The position numbers were made by a program, and so were the translations under genes. This document shows positions 27,940 to 35,474 of a stretch of DNA of 64,000 nt, piece after piece (positions within the stretch are counted from its first letter, which is position 1; the number at the start of each line of letters is the position of its first letter). Location of the stretch: positions 2,891,501 to 2,955,500 of the forward strand of contig NZ_CP012945.1 in assembly GCF_001402915.1 (NCBI RefSeq), written 5' to 3'. The stretch is from Devosia sp. A16. GTDB lineage: Bacteria; Pseudomonadota; Alphaproteobacteria; Rhizobiales; Devosiaceae. Under the pieces are notes generated by a model. The model was given only the letters and a program-made list of their open reading frames with translations. It did not search any database and was not told where the DNA came from.

Positions 27940-29259
27940 TTATTCCGCCGGCTCCACCGCCTTGCGCATCGGGTTGTTGGGGTGTGTCGTCCAGTTGGCG
28001 TAGGTCGGCTCCACCACCTTGTTGGTGCGCTGGTCGAGCATGCCGGGCTCGAGCTGGATCATGGTGATGCAGTCTTCCACCGGGCAGACATTGACGCAGA
28101 GGTTGCAGCCCACGCACTCGTCGTCCATCACCTCGAAGTGCCGCTTGCCGTCCTTTTCCTTCATGATCGCCTGGTGCGAGGTATCCTCGCAGGCGATATG
28201 GCAACGGCCGCAGCTGATGCACTTGTCCTGGTCGATATGCGCCTTGGTGATGTAGTTGAGATTGAGGAACTGCCAGTCGGTGACGTTGCGGGTGGCGCGG
28301 CCGGTGAAATCCTCGAGCGTCGCGTGGCCCTTCTCATCCATCCAGTTCTTCAGCCCCGAGATCATCTCCTCGACGATCTTGAACCCATAAACCATGGCCG
28401 CGGTACAGACCTGCACGTTCCCGGCGCCCAGCGCCATGAACTCCGCTGCGTCGCGCCAGGTGGTGACCCCGCCGATACCGGAGATCGGCAGGCCGTGCGT
28501 CTCGGCATCGCGGGCGATCTCGGCCACCATGTGCAGCGCGATTGGCTTTGCCGCCGGGCCGCAATAGCCGCCATGCGTGCCCTTGCCGTCGATGGTCGGC
28601 ATCGGGGCGAAATTGTCGAGGTCGACCCCGGTGATCGAATTGATGGTGTTGATCAGCGACACCGCGTCGGTGCCGCCGTTCTTGGCCGCCCGCGCCGGGC
28701 GCCGCACGTCGGTGACGTTCGGCGTCAGCTTGGTGATCACGGGCATGCGGCTGTACTGCTTGCACCAGCGCACGACCATTTCGACATATTCGGGCACCTG
28801 ACCGACGGCGGCGCCCATGCCGCGCTCGCTCATGCCGTGCGGGCAGCCGAAATTGAGCTCGATCCCGTCGGCTTCGGTCTCTTCCACCAGCGGCAGGATC
28901 GCCTTCCAGGCGTCTTCCTCGCACGGCACCATGATGGAGACGACCACGGCCCGGTCCGGCCAGTTCTTCTTGACCTGCTTGATCTCCTGCAGGTTCTTCT
29001 GCAGGTCGCGATCGGTGATCAGTTCGATATTGTTGAAGCCGAGCAGCCGCCGGTCGGCGCCCCAGATCGCGCCGTAGCGCGGCCCGTTGACGTTGACCAC
29101 CGGTGGGCCCTCTTCGCCCAGCGTCTTCCACACCACGCCGCCCCAGCCCGCCTTGAAGGCGCGCTCGACATTGTACGCCTTGTCGGTCGGCGGCGCCGAA
29201 GCCAGCCAGAACGGGTTGGGCGATTTGATCCCGACGAAATTGTTGCGGATGTCAGCCAT
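27940..29259 (-). CDS. preA: NAD-dependent dihydropyrimidine dehydrogenase, PreA subunit
   Basis: A 439-residue flavin (FMN) TIM-barrel subunit related to dihydroorotate dehydrogenase (IELNFGCPHGMSERGMGAAVGQ, ISGIGGVTTWRDAAEFMALGAGNVQVCTA). Two C-terminal 4Fe-4S clusters are seen in CISCGRCHIACED and CVGCNLCVNVCP (residues 345-400). With PreT it reduces uracil and thymine using NADH, the first step of the pathway finished by the genes at 13-20 kb. It follows preT by 11 bases. Confidence 0.95.
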   Translation of the reverse strand: MADIRNNFVGIKSPNPFWLASAPPTDKAYNVERAFKAGWGGVVWKTLGEEGPPVVNVNGPRYGAIWGADRRLLGFNNIELITDRDLQKNLQEIKQVKKNWPDRAVVVSIMVPCEEDAWKAILPLVEETEADGIELNFGCPHGMSERGMGAAVGQVPEYVEMVVRWCKQYSRMPVITKLTPNVTDVRRPARAAKNGGTDAVSLINTINSITGVDLDNFAPMPTIDGKGTHGGYCGPAAKPIALHMVAEIARDAETHGLPISGIGGVTTWRDAAEFMALGAGNVQVCTAAMVYGFKIVEEMISGLKNWMDEKGHATLEDFTGRATRNVTDWQFLNLNYITKAHIDQDKCISCGRCHIACEDTSHQAIMKEKDGKRHFEVMDDECVGCNLCVNVCPVEDCITMIQLEPGMLDQRTNKVVEPTYANWTTHPNNPMRKAVEPAE

Positions 29260-29270
29260 GGCGTCCTTCC

Positions 29271-30620
29271 TCAGTTTCCAGCGAGATAGCGGTTGATGCT
29301 TTCGGCCGCGTCGCGGCCCTGTGCCACCGCGGTCACCGTCAGGTCGTCGCCAGCAGCGATGCAGTCGCCGCCGGCCCAGACACCCGGCCGCGAGGTGCGA
29401 CCCTCGGCGTCGGTCTCGATGCGGCCGGCGTTCAGCGCCAACCCGGCTGCCGTTTCGTCCTCGAGGGTCTGGCCGATGGCCTTGAACACCTGGTCCGCCG
29501 GCAGGGTCAGGGTGTGGCCCATGCCGCTCAGCCGGCCATCCTTGAGTTCGGTATATTCGAGCTCGATGCCGGTCACCTTGCCGTCTTCGCTCAGCACGCG
29601 CCTGGGTTGCAGCCAGTGCCGGATGGTGACGCCTTTGGAGGCGGCGAGGTCCTGCTCGAAGCTCGAGGCGTTCATGTGCTCCTGCCCGCGGCGATAGCAG
29701 ATGGTCACCTCTTCGGCGCCCAGGAGCTTGGACTGCACGGCGGCGTCGATCGCCGTCATGCCGCCGCCGATCACCACCACGCGGCGGCCGACCGGGAGCT
29801 TGGACAGATCATCGCTCTGGCGCAGCTCGGCGATGAAATCGACGGCGTCGGCGAGGCCGTGGGTGCCGTCCTTCTCCCCCTCGGCCCGCAGCGCATTGAC
29901 GCCGCCGAGCCCGATGCCGAGAAATACCGCATCATGCGTCTCGAGCAGCCGGTCGAGCGTCAGGTCCTGGCCCAGCCGCTGGCCGAGCACGATCTCGATG
30001 CCGCCGATCGAGGTGACATAGTCGACCTCGGCCTGCGCAAAGCCGTCCGGCGTCTTGTACGACGCGATCCCATATTCGTTGAGCCCGCCCGCCTTGGGGC
30101 GCGCATCGTAGATCACCACGTCGTGCCCATGTACCGCCAGCCGATGCGCCGCCGCGAGGCCGGCAGGGCCGGCGCCGACCACCGCGACCGTCTTGCCGGT
30201 AGCGGCCGCACGGGTGAAGAACTGGGCGTTCTCCTGCATGGCAATGTCGGTGGCGTAGCGCTGCAACTGGCCGATCTTGACCGGCTTGCCTTCGGCCTCC
30301 ATGCGCACGCAGGCATCTTCGCAGAGCTGTTCGGTAGGGCAGACACGGGCGCACATGCCGCCCAGGATATTCTGCTCGAAGATCGTCTCGGCCGCCCCCA
30401 ACGCGTTGTCGGTCGAGATCTCCCGGATGAACATCGGGATGTCGATCTGGGTGGGGCAGGCATTCATGCACGGCGCATCGAAGCAGAAATAGCAGCGATC
30501 GGCTTCGACGAAAGCCTCGTGCCGGTCGAGCGCCGGATGCAGGTCGGAAAAGTTGCGTGCGTACTGGCCGGGCTCCAGTCGCCCGGATGCGATGCCTTGC
30601 TTGAGCATTCCCCCGCTCAT
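29271..30620 (-). CDS. preT: Dihydropyrimidine dehydrogenase, PreT (FAD/Fe-S) subunit
   Basis: A 449-residue subunit resembling glutamate synthase small chain. The N-terminal Fe-S domain has CYFCFDAPCMNACP and CARVCPTEQLC; FAD binding is at VAVVGAGPAGLAAAHRL and NAD(P) binding at VVVIGGGMTAIDAA. It passes electrons from NADH to PreA. It is the first gene of the preTA operon, with a RutR-like site 61 bases upstream. Confidence 0.95.
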   Translation of the reverse strand: MSGGMLKQGIASGRLEPGQYARNFSDLHPALDRHEAFVEADRCYFCFDAPCMNACPTQIDIPMFIREISTDNALGAAETIFEQNILGGMCARVCPTEQLCEDACVRMEAEGKPVKIGQLQRYATDIAMQENAQFFTRAAATGKTVAVVGAGPAGLAAAHRLAVHGHDVVIYDARPKAGGLNEYGIASYKTPDGFAQAEVDYVTSIGGIEIVLGQRLGQDLTLDRLLETHDAVFLGIGLGGVNALRAEGEKDGTHGLADAVDFIAELRQSDDLSKLPVGRRVVVIGGGMTAIDAAVQSKLLGAEEVTICYRRGQEHMNASSFEQDLAASKGVTIRHWLQPRRVLSEDGKVTGIELEYTELKDGRLSGMGHTLTLPADQVFKAIGQTLEDETAAGLALNAGRIETDAEGRTSRPGVWAGGDCIAAGDDLTVTAVAQGRDAAESINRYLAGN

Positions 30621-30680
30621 CGGCAGCTCCCTCTCTCCTTAGAGCCATTCCAGACAAGGACGCTAACGCAGCTCAAAAGT

Positions 30681-30696
30681 TTTATCAATTGGTCAA
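30681..30696 (-). promoter_or_regulatory. RutR-like operator upstream of preTA
   Basis: TTTATCA-AT-TGGTCAA matches TTGACCA-NN-TGGTCAA at 12 of 14 positions with a perfect right half, 60 bases before the preT start. It would put preTA under the same regulator as the degradation genes 10 kb away. Confidence 0.65.
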
Positions 30697-31046
30697 AAAT
30701 GAAATCTGCGCGGCATCTCGAAGAGGGTCCCGGTGGAGGGGCGGAGAAGGGCAACCGGCCGCCCGGCCCGGTTCAACCGAGCTAAATCACGCCTTATTTT
30801 CCACGCCGAAGGGAACCGACGGAGATGTTTTTTCTACCCGCCGTGAAAAACATCACCGTGCTCCAGAAGCTCCGAGTCATGCTGCGACCAAAGGCAAGTC
30901 TATGAGATTCCGCGCAGAATCCCCACGGCAGCGGGCACTGCCACTGATGCATTTGGGCAACGGTTCCACTTGGAAGGGCTCTGTTCATTTTCGGTTCATA
31001 TTGTCGCCACACCGCCAAAGCCTTCTCCCGCTCATCGTAAACAAGC
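30697..31046. other. 350-base gene-free stretch before the RlpA-domain gene
   Basis: No reading frame with recognisable content was found here. The only patterned element is GTTC-ATTTTCG-GTTC at 30983-30997, annotated separately. The part at 30800-30860 is comparatively AT-rich. Confidence 0.5.
30983..30997 (+). promoter_or_regulatory. LexA-type direct repeat GTTC-N7-GTTC
   Basis: GTTCATTTTCGGTTC fits the alphaproteobacterial SOS box (GTTC-N7-GTTC) with an AT-rich spacer, 50 bases before the RlpA-domain gene. Eight fixed bases occur by chance about twice in a window this size, so this is a weak call. Confidence 0.3.
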
Positions 31047-31421
31047 GTGAGTAGTCCAAGGTTGAATAGGAAAATCGTTCTGGTCGCCGCAGCCCTCGTG
31101 ACGGGCCTTATGACCTCAGTCACAGGTGCGATGGCAGATCAGTGCGGTGGGGCGTCCTGGTATGGACCAGGTTTCCACGGCAAGAAGACGGCCTCGGGCG
31201 AGCGGTTCAATGAGAATGCCATGACTGCAGCCCACAAGACTCTTCCCCTCGGCTCGGTTGTGAAGGTTACCAACCAGCGCACGGGCAAGTCGATCAAGGT
31301 CACGATCAACGACCGCGGTCCCTTCGCAAAGGGCCGCATTATCGACCTCAGCAAGGCCGCTGCCGCCAAGCTCGGCACCAAGAGTTCGGGTGTCGGCAAG
31401 GTGTGCGTCGCCAAGCTGTGA
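31047..31421 (+). CDS. Small secreted RlpA-like double-psi beta-barrel protein
   Basis: A 124-residue protein: signal peptide ([18 protein letters not shown] to AMA) and one double-psi beta-barrel domain with the RlpA pattern [61 protein letters not shown]. RlpA proteins cleave or bind denuded peptidoglycan at the septum, but this one has no SPOR domain and may be a lytic enzyme or a wall-associated protein. The start is GTG at 31047, chosen because it supplies the whole signal peptide. Confidence 0.85.
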   Translation: MSSPRLNRKIVLVAAALVTGLMTSVTGAMADQCGGASWYGPGFHGKKTASGERFNENAMTAAHKTLPLGSVVKVTNQRTGKSIKVTINDRGPFAKGRIIDLSKAAAAKLGTKSSGVGKVCVAKL

Positions 31422-31526
31422 GACGTCGAACCGGATGCGCTCAGGGCAGGGTTGAGACCTGCTCACTTCGAGTGCGTCGTGGCCTTGGGCCCGCCGGTTA
31501 GCCAAGATCAGGGGTCGCCCGGGTGA

Positions 31527-31548
31527 GAGGGGCGGCCCCTTTGCTTTT
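31527..31548 (+). terminator. Possible terminator after the RlpA-domain gene
   Basis: AGGGG-CGG-CCCCT is followed by TTGCTTTT. The stem is short and the site is 105 bases after the stop codon, so it is a modest candidate. Confidence 0.45.
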
Positions 31549-31630
31549 CGAGCCGATCCCACCTGATGCGCCGCTCCGGCCCCAAGGGGGCGCGCCGGCA
31601 CGCAAACCCACTCCCTTGGCTCCGCCAAAC

Positions 31631-31724
31631 CCGGTGTCATCCCCGCGAAAGTGGGGACCTCCGTTTGCGGTCGCGCCTACGACGCGAAAAACAGAGGTTC
31701 CCGCTTTCGCGGGAATGACGCCGG
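31631..31724. repeat. Second palindromic repeat family (GTCAT-CCCGCGAAAG type)
   Basis: GTGTCATCCCCGCGAAAGTG and the inverted AGGTTCCCGCTTTCGCGGGA face each other over about 40 bases. The core TCATTCCCGCGAAAGCGGGA is a dispersed repeat seen in many proteobacteria and is unrelated to the CCTCTCCC family. A short fragment (CACGCGGGGATGACG) also lies near 27880. Confidence 0.75.
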
Positions 31725-31764
31725 TGGGTCGCTGTCGCCGACATAGATGCCACACAAACACTCC

Positions 31765-31977
31765 CTAGAGATCGTTGGTGGCGTTGAGTTCGCTGGTTTT
31801 CAGCCCATCCCCTTCCGGGTCGAGCGGGTGCGGTGCCTCAGCGCCGAGCACCGCCTCGATATCGACAGCGAGCTTGGTGAGATCGAGCTCTGCCACCTTC
31901 TCGACCGGTTGCCGCAGCAGCGCGTGCCGCAGCGCATCTTCGATCCGCAGGGAGCGTTCGGATTCGTCAACCGCCAT
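31765..31977 (-). CDS. Small uncharacterised protein, 70 aa
   Basis: A short, soluble, mostly helical and acidic frame (SERSLRIEDALRHALLRQPVEKVAELDLTKLAVDIEAVLG, then a charged tail). The ATG at 31977 overlaps the end of the preceding 50-codon membrane gene; an in-frame ATG at 31983 is also possible. No family recognised. Its overlap with the membrane gene downstream of phnN suggests the two are made together. Confidence 0.5.
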   Translation of the reverse strand: MAVDESERSLRIEDALRHALLRQPVEKVAELDLTKLAVDIEAVLGAEAPHPLDPEGDGLKTSELNATNDL

Positions 31978-32119
31978 TGCCATCGATCTTGATTCCTCCC
32001 TGGTCGACGCGGATCTCCAGCGCCGGCTTCTGCGACTGCTGATAGGCGAAATAGATGCCGAAGCCGACGACGAGCGCCGCCAGCACTGCAATGATGGTGT
32101 AGAGCGAGCTTCTGGTCAT
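31967..32119 (-). CDS. Small single-pass membrane protein, 50 aa
   Basis: MTRSSLYTIIAVLAALVVGF opens a frame with one transmembrane helix (residues 6-25), then AYQQSQKPALEIRVDQGGIKI and a glycine-rich end. It begins 56 bases after phnN and overlaps the next small gene. No family was recognised; similar small membrane proteins are often missed by gene finders. Coding status is supported by the clean helix and the overlap. Confidence 0.55.
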   Translation of the reverse strand: MTRSSLYTIIAVLAALVVGFGIYFAYQQSQKPALEIRVDQGGIKIDGNGG

Positions 32120-32175
32120 GCCGGGTTCCCTGTTGACGCCGTTGCAGGGTGCAACGCATCAGCCCGGCGGCGGGT

Positions 32176-32730
32176 TCAATCGGTGATGGCGCGCAGCGCC
32201 GAGACGAAGGCGTTGATGCCCTCGTCAAGCCCAGCCGAATTGTCGATGATCACCGGAACGATGCCGTCCGGCACCGGCGCGCCCTCGCGCTGCAGCCGCG
32301 CCTCGATATCCTCGGCGGTTTCCCGTCCCCGCCCGGCCAGGCGCCGGGCCCGCACCTCGGGCCGTGCCGTCACCAGCAGCACATGGCAGTTCGGATATTT
32401 CTCGATCGCCCGCTCGATCACCTTGCGCGAGGTATTCACCACCACGATCCGCCCGGCGACCATCGCGGCATCGATTGCCGCCGGCACGCCGTAGCAAAGC
32501 CCGTGCGCCTCCCAGTCGAGCGCATAGGCGCCAAGCAGTTTCTGCCGGGCGAACTCGTTGACATCGACGCTGTCGTGGTCCTCGAGCTCCACCATCGCCG
32601 TCCGCGTCACCACGCGGCGCGGGAAGCTGAAGCGCGCATCGTCTGCCAGCACCGTCCGGGCCGCGCCGATCAGCGTATCCTTGCCGGCGCCCGACGGTCC
32701 GACCACCAGAACGAGGGCGCCCTCATGCAT
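32176..32730 (-). CDS. phnN: Ribose 1,5-bisphosphate phosphokinase PhnN
   Basis: A 184-residue kinase with P-loop VVGPSGAGKDTLI at the N-terminus, resembling guanylate kinase (FPRRVVTRTA, VNTSRKVIERA). It phosphorylates ribose 1,5-bisphosphate to PRPP, recycling the product of the C-P lyase pathway. ATG 32730 shares its A with the phnM stop codon (TGATG), so this start is preferred over one nine codons upstream. Confidence 0.9.
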   Translation of the reverse strand: MHEGALVLVVGPSGAGKDTLIGAARTVLADDARFSFPRRVVTRTAMVELEDHDSVDVNEFARQKLLGAYALDWEAHGLCYGVPAAIDAAMVAGRIVVVNTSRKVIERAIEKYPNCHVLLVTARPEVRARRLAGRGRETAEDIEARLQREGAPVPDGIVPVIIDNSAGLDEGINAFVSALRAITD

Positions 32731-33866
32731 CAGCTGACCCGCTTGCCCTGCCGCCACACCGAACGCACCACCGGCACCGGATCCGTCCGCTGCACCCGCA
32801 CCAGGTCGGCGCGCTTGCCCAGCGCGATCTCCCCGCGATCACCCAGATGCGCCGCCGCCGCCGGCCGCGACGTCACCATGCCGATGGCCTGCGGCAGGCT
32901 GATATTGTCGGCCCGCTCGGGCAGCAGGAACGCCGCATACATCAGCGCGAACGGCACATAGTCCGAGCTCAGCACGTCGAGTACGCCGGCCTTGGCCAGT
33001 TCCGCGGCCGAGATGTTGCCGTTGTGCGATTGCCCGCGCACCACGTTGGGCGCTCCCATCAGCACCGCCAGGCCCGCCGCGTGACAGGCGCGCGCCGCCT
33101 CCATGGTGGTGGGGAACTCGGCGATCGCCATACCGTCGCGCACCGCCTCGTCGACATGCGCGACCGTCGCGTCGTCGTGGCTGGCGAAGGCGAGGCCGAT
33201 CTCCCGGCCGCGTTTCAGGATCGCGGCGCGGTTCTTGTCAGCATATTTGTCGCGCTCGGCCTGCCGGTCGGCGATGAACCTGGTCATCTCGGCGTCCGAG
33301 AGGCGCAGCTTCTTCTGGTAGTAGGCGATGTAGTGCTCGAGCGTGGTGTACTGCCGCGCGCCTGGCGTATGGTCCATCAGCGAGGCCAGCCCGACGATCG
33401 GGTTGCTGCAATTGTCCTCGAACTGCTGCGCCACGTCGGGCGTCGCCAGTTCGCAGCGCAAATGGATGTGATGGTCGGCGCGTAGCCGGTCGCTGGCATC
33501 CGCCTCGGCGACTGCGTCGACCATGGCGCGCACATCGGCGGTGATGTCGCCGGTCTCCGGGTCGGAGCCGATGCGCACGGCATCGAACACGGTGGTGATG
33601 CCGGCCCCGGCGACCTGTGCATCGTGGCTCTGCAGCGCTGCGATGGCATTCCAGGTCACGCCCGGGCGCGGCCGGTAGTGGTTCTCGAAGTGGTCGGTGT
33701 GCAGCTCGACGAGGCCGGGGATGACATAGTCGCCGTCCATGTCCTCGCCGGCGCGCACCGTCCCCGTGTCGATCGCGGCAATGACCCCGTCGCGCACCAG
33801 CACCGAGCCGGTCACCACTTCATCGCTGAGCACGATGCGAGCGTTAGCGAGCGCGAATTCGCTCAT
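32730..33866 (-). CDS. phnM: Alpha-D-ribose 1-methylphosphonate 5-triphosphate diphosphatase PhnM
   Basis: A 378-residue amidohydrolase. PhnM landmarks include PGLVELHTDHFENHYRPRPGV (metal His pair), ADHHIHLRCELA, FASHDDATVAHVDEAV and MGAPNVVRGQSHNGN. It removes pyrophosphate from the triphosphorylated phosphonate intermediate before C-P bond cleavage. The start at 33866 lies inside the end of the DUF1045 gene (23-base overlap). The C-P lyase core genes phnGHIJKL are not in this window. Confidence 0.93.
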   Translation of the reverse strand: MSEFALANARIVLSDEVVTGSVLVRDGVIAAIDTGTVRAGEDMDGDYVIPGLVELHTDHFENHYRPRPGVTWNAIAALQSHDAQVAGAGITTVFDAVRIGSDPETGDITADVRAMVDAVAEADASDRLRADHHIHLRCELATPDVAQQFEDNCSNPIVGLASLMDHTPGARQYTTLEHYIAYYQKKLRLSDAEMTRFIADRQAERDKYADKNRAAILKRGREIGLAFASHDDATVAHVDEAVRDGMAIAEFPTTMEAARACHAAGLAVLMGAPNVVRGQSHNGNISAAELAKAGVLDVLSSDYVPFALMYAAFLLPERADNISLPQAIGMVTSRPAAAAHLGDRGEIALGKRADLVRVQRTDPVPVVRSVWRQGKRVS

Positions 33867-34566
33867 TGGCGGCCTCCCCGGTAAGCATGAAATCGCCAAG
33901 GCGCATGAACGGCGCTCCCGGCTCAGGTTCGTGGAACAGCACCAATCTGTCCAGCATGGTTTCGGCTTCCGCCAGCGCACCGAAATGCGCGGCGGCGGCG
34001 CGCATATAGGCCTCGCGCTCGGCTTCGGGCAGCCGGTCGGTCAGCGTCATATGCAGGCGGAATTGCTCGAGCACATAGGGGTAGCCGAAGCGGTCCATCA
34101 GCTCGATCTGCCGGGCGCTCAGGTGACCGCCCTTGAGGCGACGCTCGCGCTCGGCGGCCGACGGCTGGGCGCGAAACGGTTCGAACGCTGCGACGACCTC
34201 GGCGGCGAAATCGGTCAACTCGGCGCTCTGCCTGGCCGGTACCAGCGCCAGAAAGCCGTCGATCAGGCTGAGCTGCAGCCGACCGATGGCCACCGGCTCC
34301 GCCATGGCGGCGAAGTCGGCCAGCGCCACCTCGAGGTCGGCGCGCGATTTGTCCGCGGCGAGCGTCATCGGCGCCTTGATCGTGGCGTGAAAGCCGTAGC
34401 GCCGCGCCGAAACGCTGCGGTCGAACAACGCGTCGCGTGCCGTATCGGCGAGCGGGCCATCTATGCTCCGTCCGCTCAGCGGATCGCGGCCCAGCCATTC
34501 GGCGGCCTTGACCCAGAGCGGCGCCGCCGGGCTGGGGGCGTAGTAGATGGCGAAACGTTCGGGCAT
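33844..34566 (-). CDS. DUF1045 phosphonate-associated protein (2H phosphoesterase-like)
   Basis: A 240-residue DUF1045 protein, a family regularly linked to phn operons. Two His-x-Thr motifs (YGFHATIKAP near 60 and FRLHMTLTD near 175) identify the 2H phosphoesterase fold. A cyclic phosphodiesterase step, opening the cyclic ribose phosphate released by C-P lyase, is plausible (the role of PhnP elsewhere). First gene of the phnM-phnN unit here. Confidence 0.85.
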   Translation of the reverse strand: MPERFAIYYAPSPAAPLWVKAAEWLGRDPLSGRSIDGPLADTARDALFDRSVSARRYGFHATIKAPMTLAADKSRADLEVALADFAAMAEPVAIGRLQLSLIDGFLALVPARQSAELTDFAAEVVAAFEPFRAQPSAAERERRLKGGHLSARQIELMDRFGYPYVLEQFRLHMTLTDRLPEAEREAYMRAAAAHFGALAEAETMLDRLVLFHEPEPGAPFMRLGDFMLTGEAANERIRAR

Positions 34567-34612
34567 GGAGACTGCGGCTCGGCAAGGGACGGGGCTGACT
34601 AGCCGCGTTCGA

Positions 34613-34628
34613 TGTCAGTTTTTTGTCA
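34613..34628 (+). promoter_or_regulatory. Pho-box-like repeat near the phn operon, opposite orientation
   Basis: TGTCA at 34613 and 34624 repeat at 11 bp (TGTCAGTTTTTTGTCAG), the Pho-box spacing, 47 bases upstream of the DUF1045-phnM-phnN unit. The heptamers read away from that unit, so function is doubtful; the nearest genes in the reading direction start beyond 35 kb. Confidence 0.3.
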
Positions 34629-34664
34629 GTCCGACAAGCTGTGCACCGACGGCTCGAGACCGTC

Positions 34665-35174
34665 TCAGATCACCCGCGCCACGCAGGCGGCGGTCGTGTC
34701 GGCCGCGCCATCCAGCACGTTGTCCGCCACCAGCGTCTCGCCGCTCGGCAGGGGCCGCAACAGGGCGAAGAAGCCGCGTTTGCCTTCGCTCTTGAGCTGC
34801 CACTTGATCCGCGTGCCTGGCGGCAGGTCTTCGGCGCTCTGGTTGACCACCACGATGGCATTGGCCTTTCCGGCCACCGCGCAGCTCAACGTCACATTGA
34901 GCCCGAAATGCCGGGTTTGCAGCGTTGGCTCGGGGATATAGTCGGACGACGAGTCGCCGCCGTCGCTGTTGCCCGATGGGCCCGGATTGGCCGGGCCTGG
35001 CGGGGTGAGCGCGTCCGTCGGGCCGGTCCCGGTTGCCGGGCCGGTGCCATCGATCGGCGGCAGTCCCCCGCCGGGATCGAGCGGCAGGACGTCACCGGCA
35101 AGCGGTGCGCCGCCAGCGGACAACAGCATCAGTGTCGTGAGCAACGCGCCCACGAGAGGACGAATACGGTTCAT
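34665..35174 (-). CDS. Secreted protein with Pro/Gly-rich linker, unknown function
   Basis: A 169-residue protein: signal peptide (MNRIRPLVGALLTTLMLLSA), a low-complexity stretch rich in Gly, Pro, Thr and Asp (about 27-80), then a compact C-terminal domain (HFGLNVTLSCAVAGKANAIVVVNQSAEDLPPGTRIKWQL to CVARV) that looks like an immunoglobulin-like beta sandwich with two cysteines. It probably acts in the periplasm or at the surface. The start is set by the signal peptide. Confidence 0.65.
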   Translation of the reverse strand: MNRIRPLVGALLTTLMLLSAGGAPLAGDVLPLDPGGGLPPIDGTGPATGTGPTDALTPPGPANPGPSGNSDGGDSSSDYIPEPTLQTRHFGLNVTLSCAVAGKANAIVVVNQSAEDLPPGTRIKWQLKSEGKRGFFALLRPLPSGETLVADNVLDGAADTTAACVARVI

Positions 35175-35474
35175 CGGTGTTTCCTGCGCAGGCCCGGCCG
35201 CGTCCACGGTCGGCGCCTGACTATGTCGTTGCTGGCCTGCCGGTGCAACTGCAGCCCGACGCCATGACGATGCGAGCGGCGCCTGTTGGCTGCGGTTCGG
35301 CAGACCGGTTGATGTCATTGGTGATCGGGCACAGGCGTGCCCAATCCGATTTTCCGCTTTTGTAGCACGGCGGAGCTGTACCGGGGATGAACGCATCGCC
35401 GCAGCGCCTCGTCGCCGCTTGCCTCCACGCACCTGCGCCGCCAATATCGCGACAAATCAGCAAGCTGGGCTCTT

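Larger units (their letters stand above)
31422..31764. other. 343-base gene-free stretch with terminator and repeat
   Basis: This gap after the RlpA-domain gene contains a GC stem followed by TTGCTTTT (31527-31548) and an unrelated long palindrome (31631-31724). No gene was recognised. Confidence 0.5.

Noticed and set aside
31631-31724. Possible CRISPR or tRNA-like structure
   Set aside because: Only a single inverted pair with no regular spacers and no cloverleaf; it fits a dispersed palindromic repeat.
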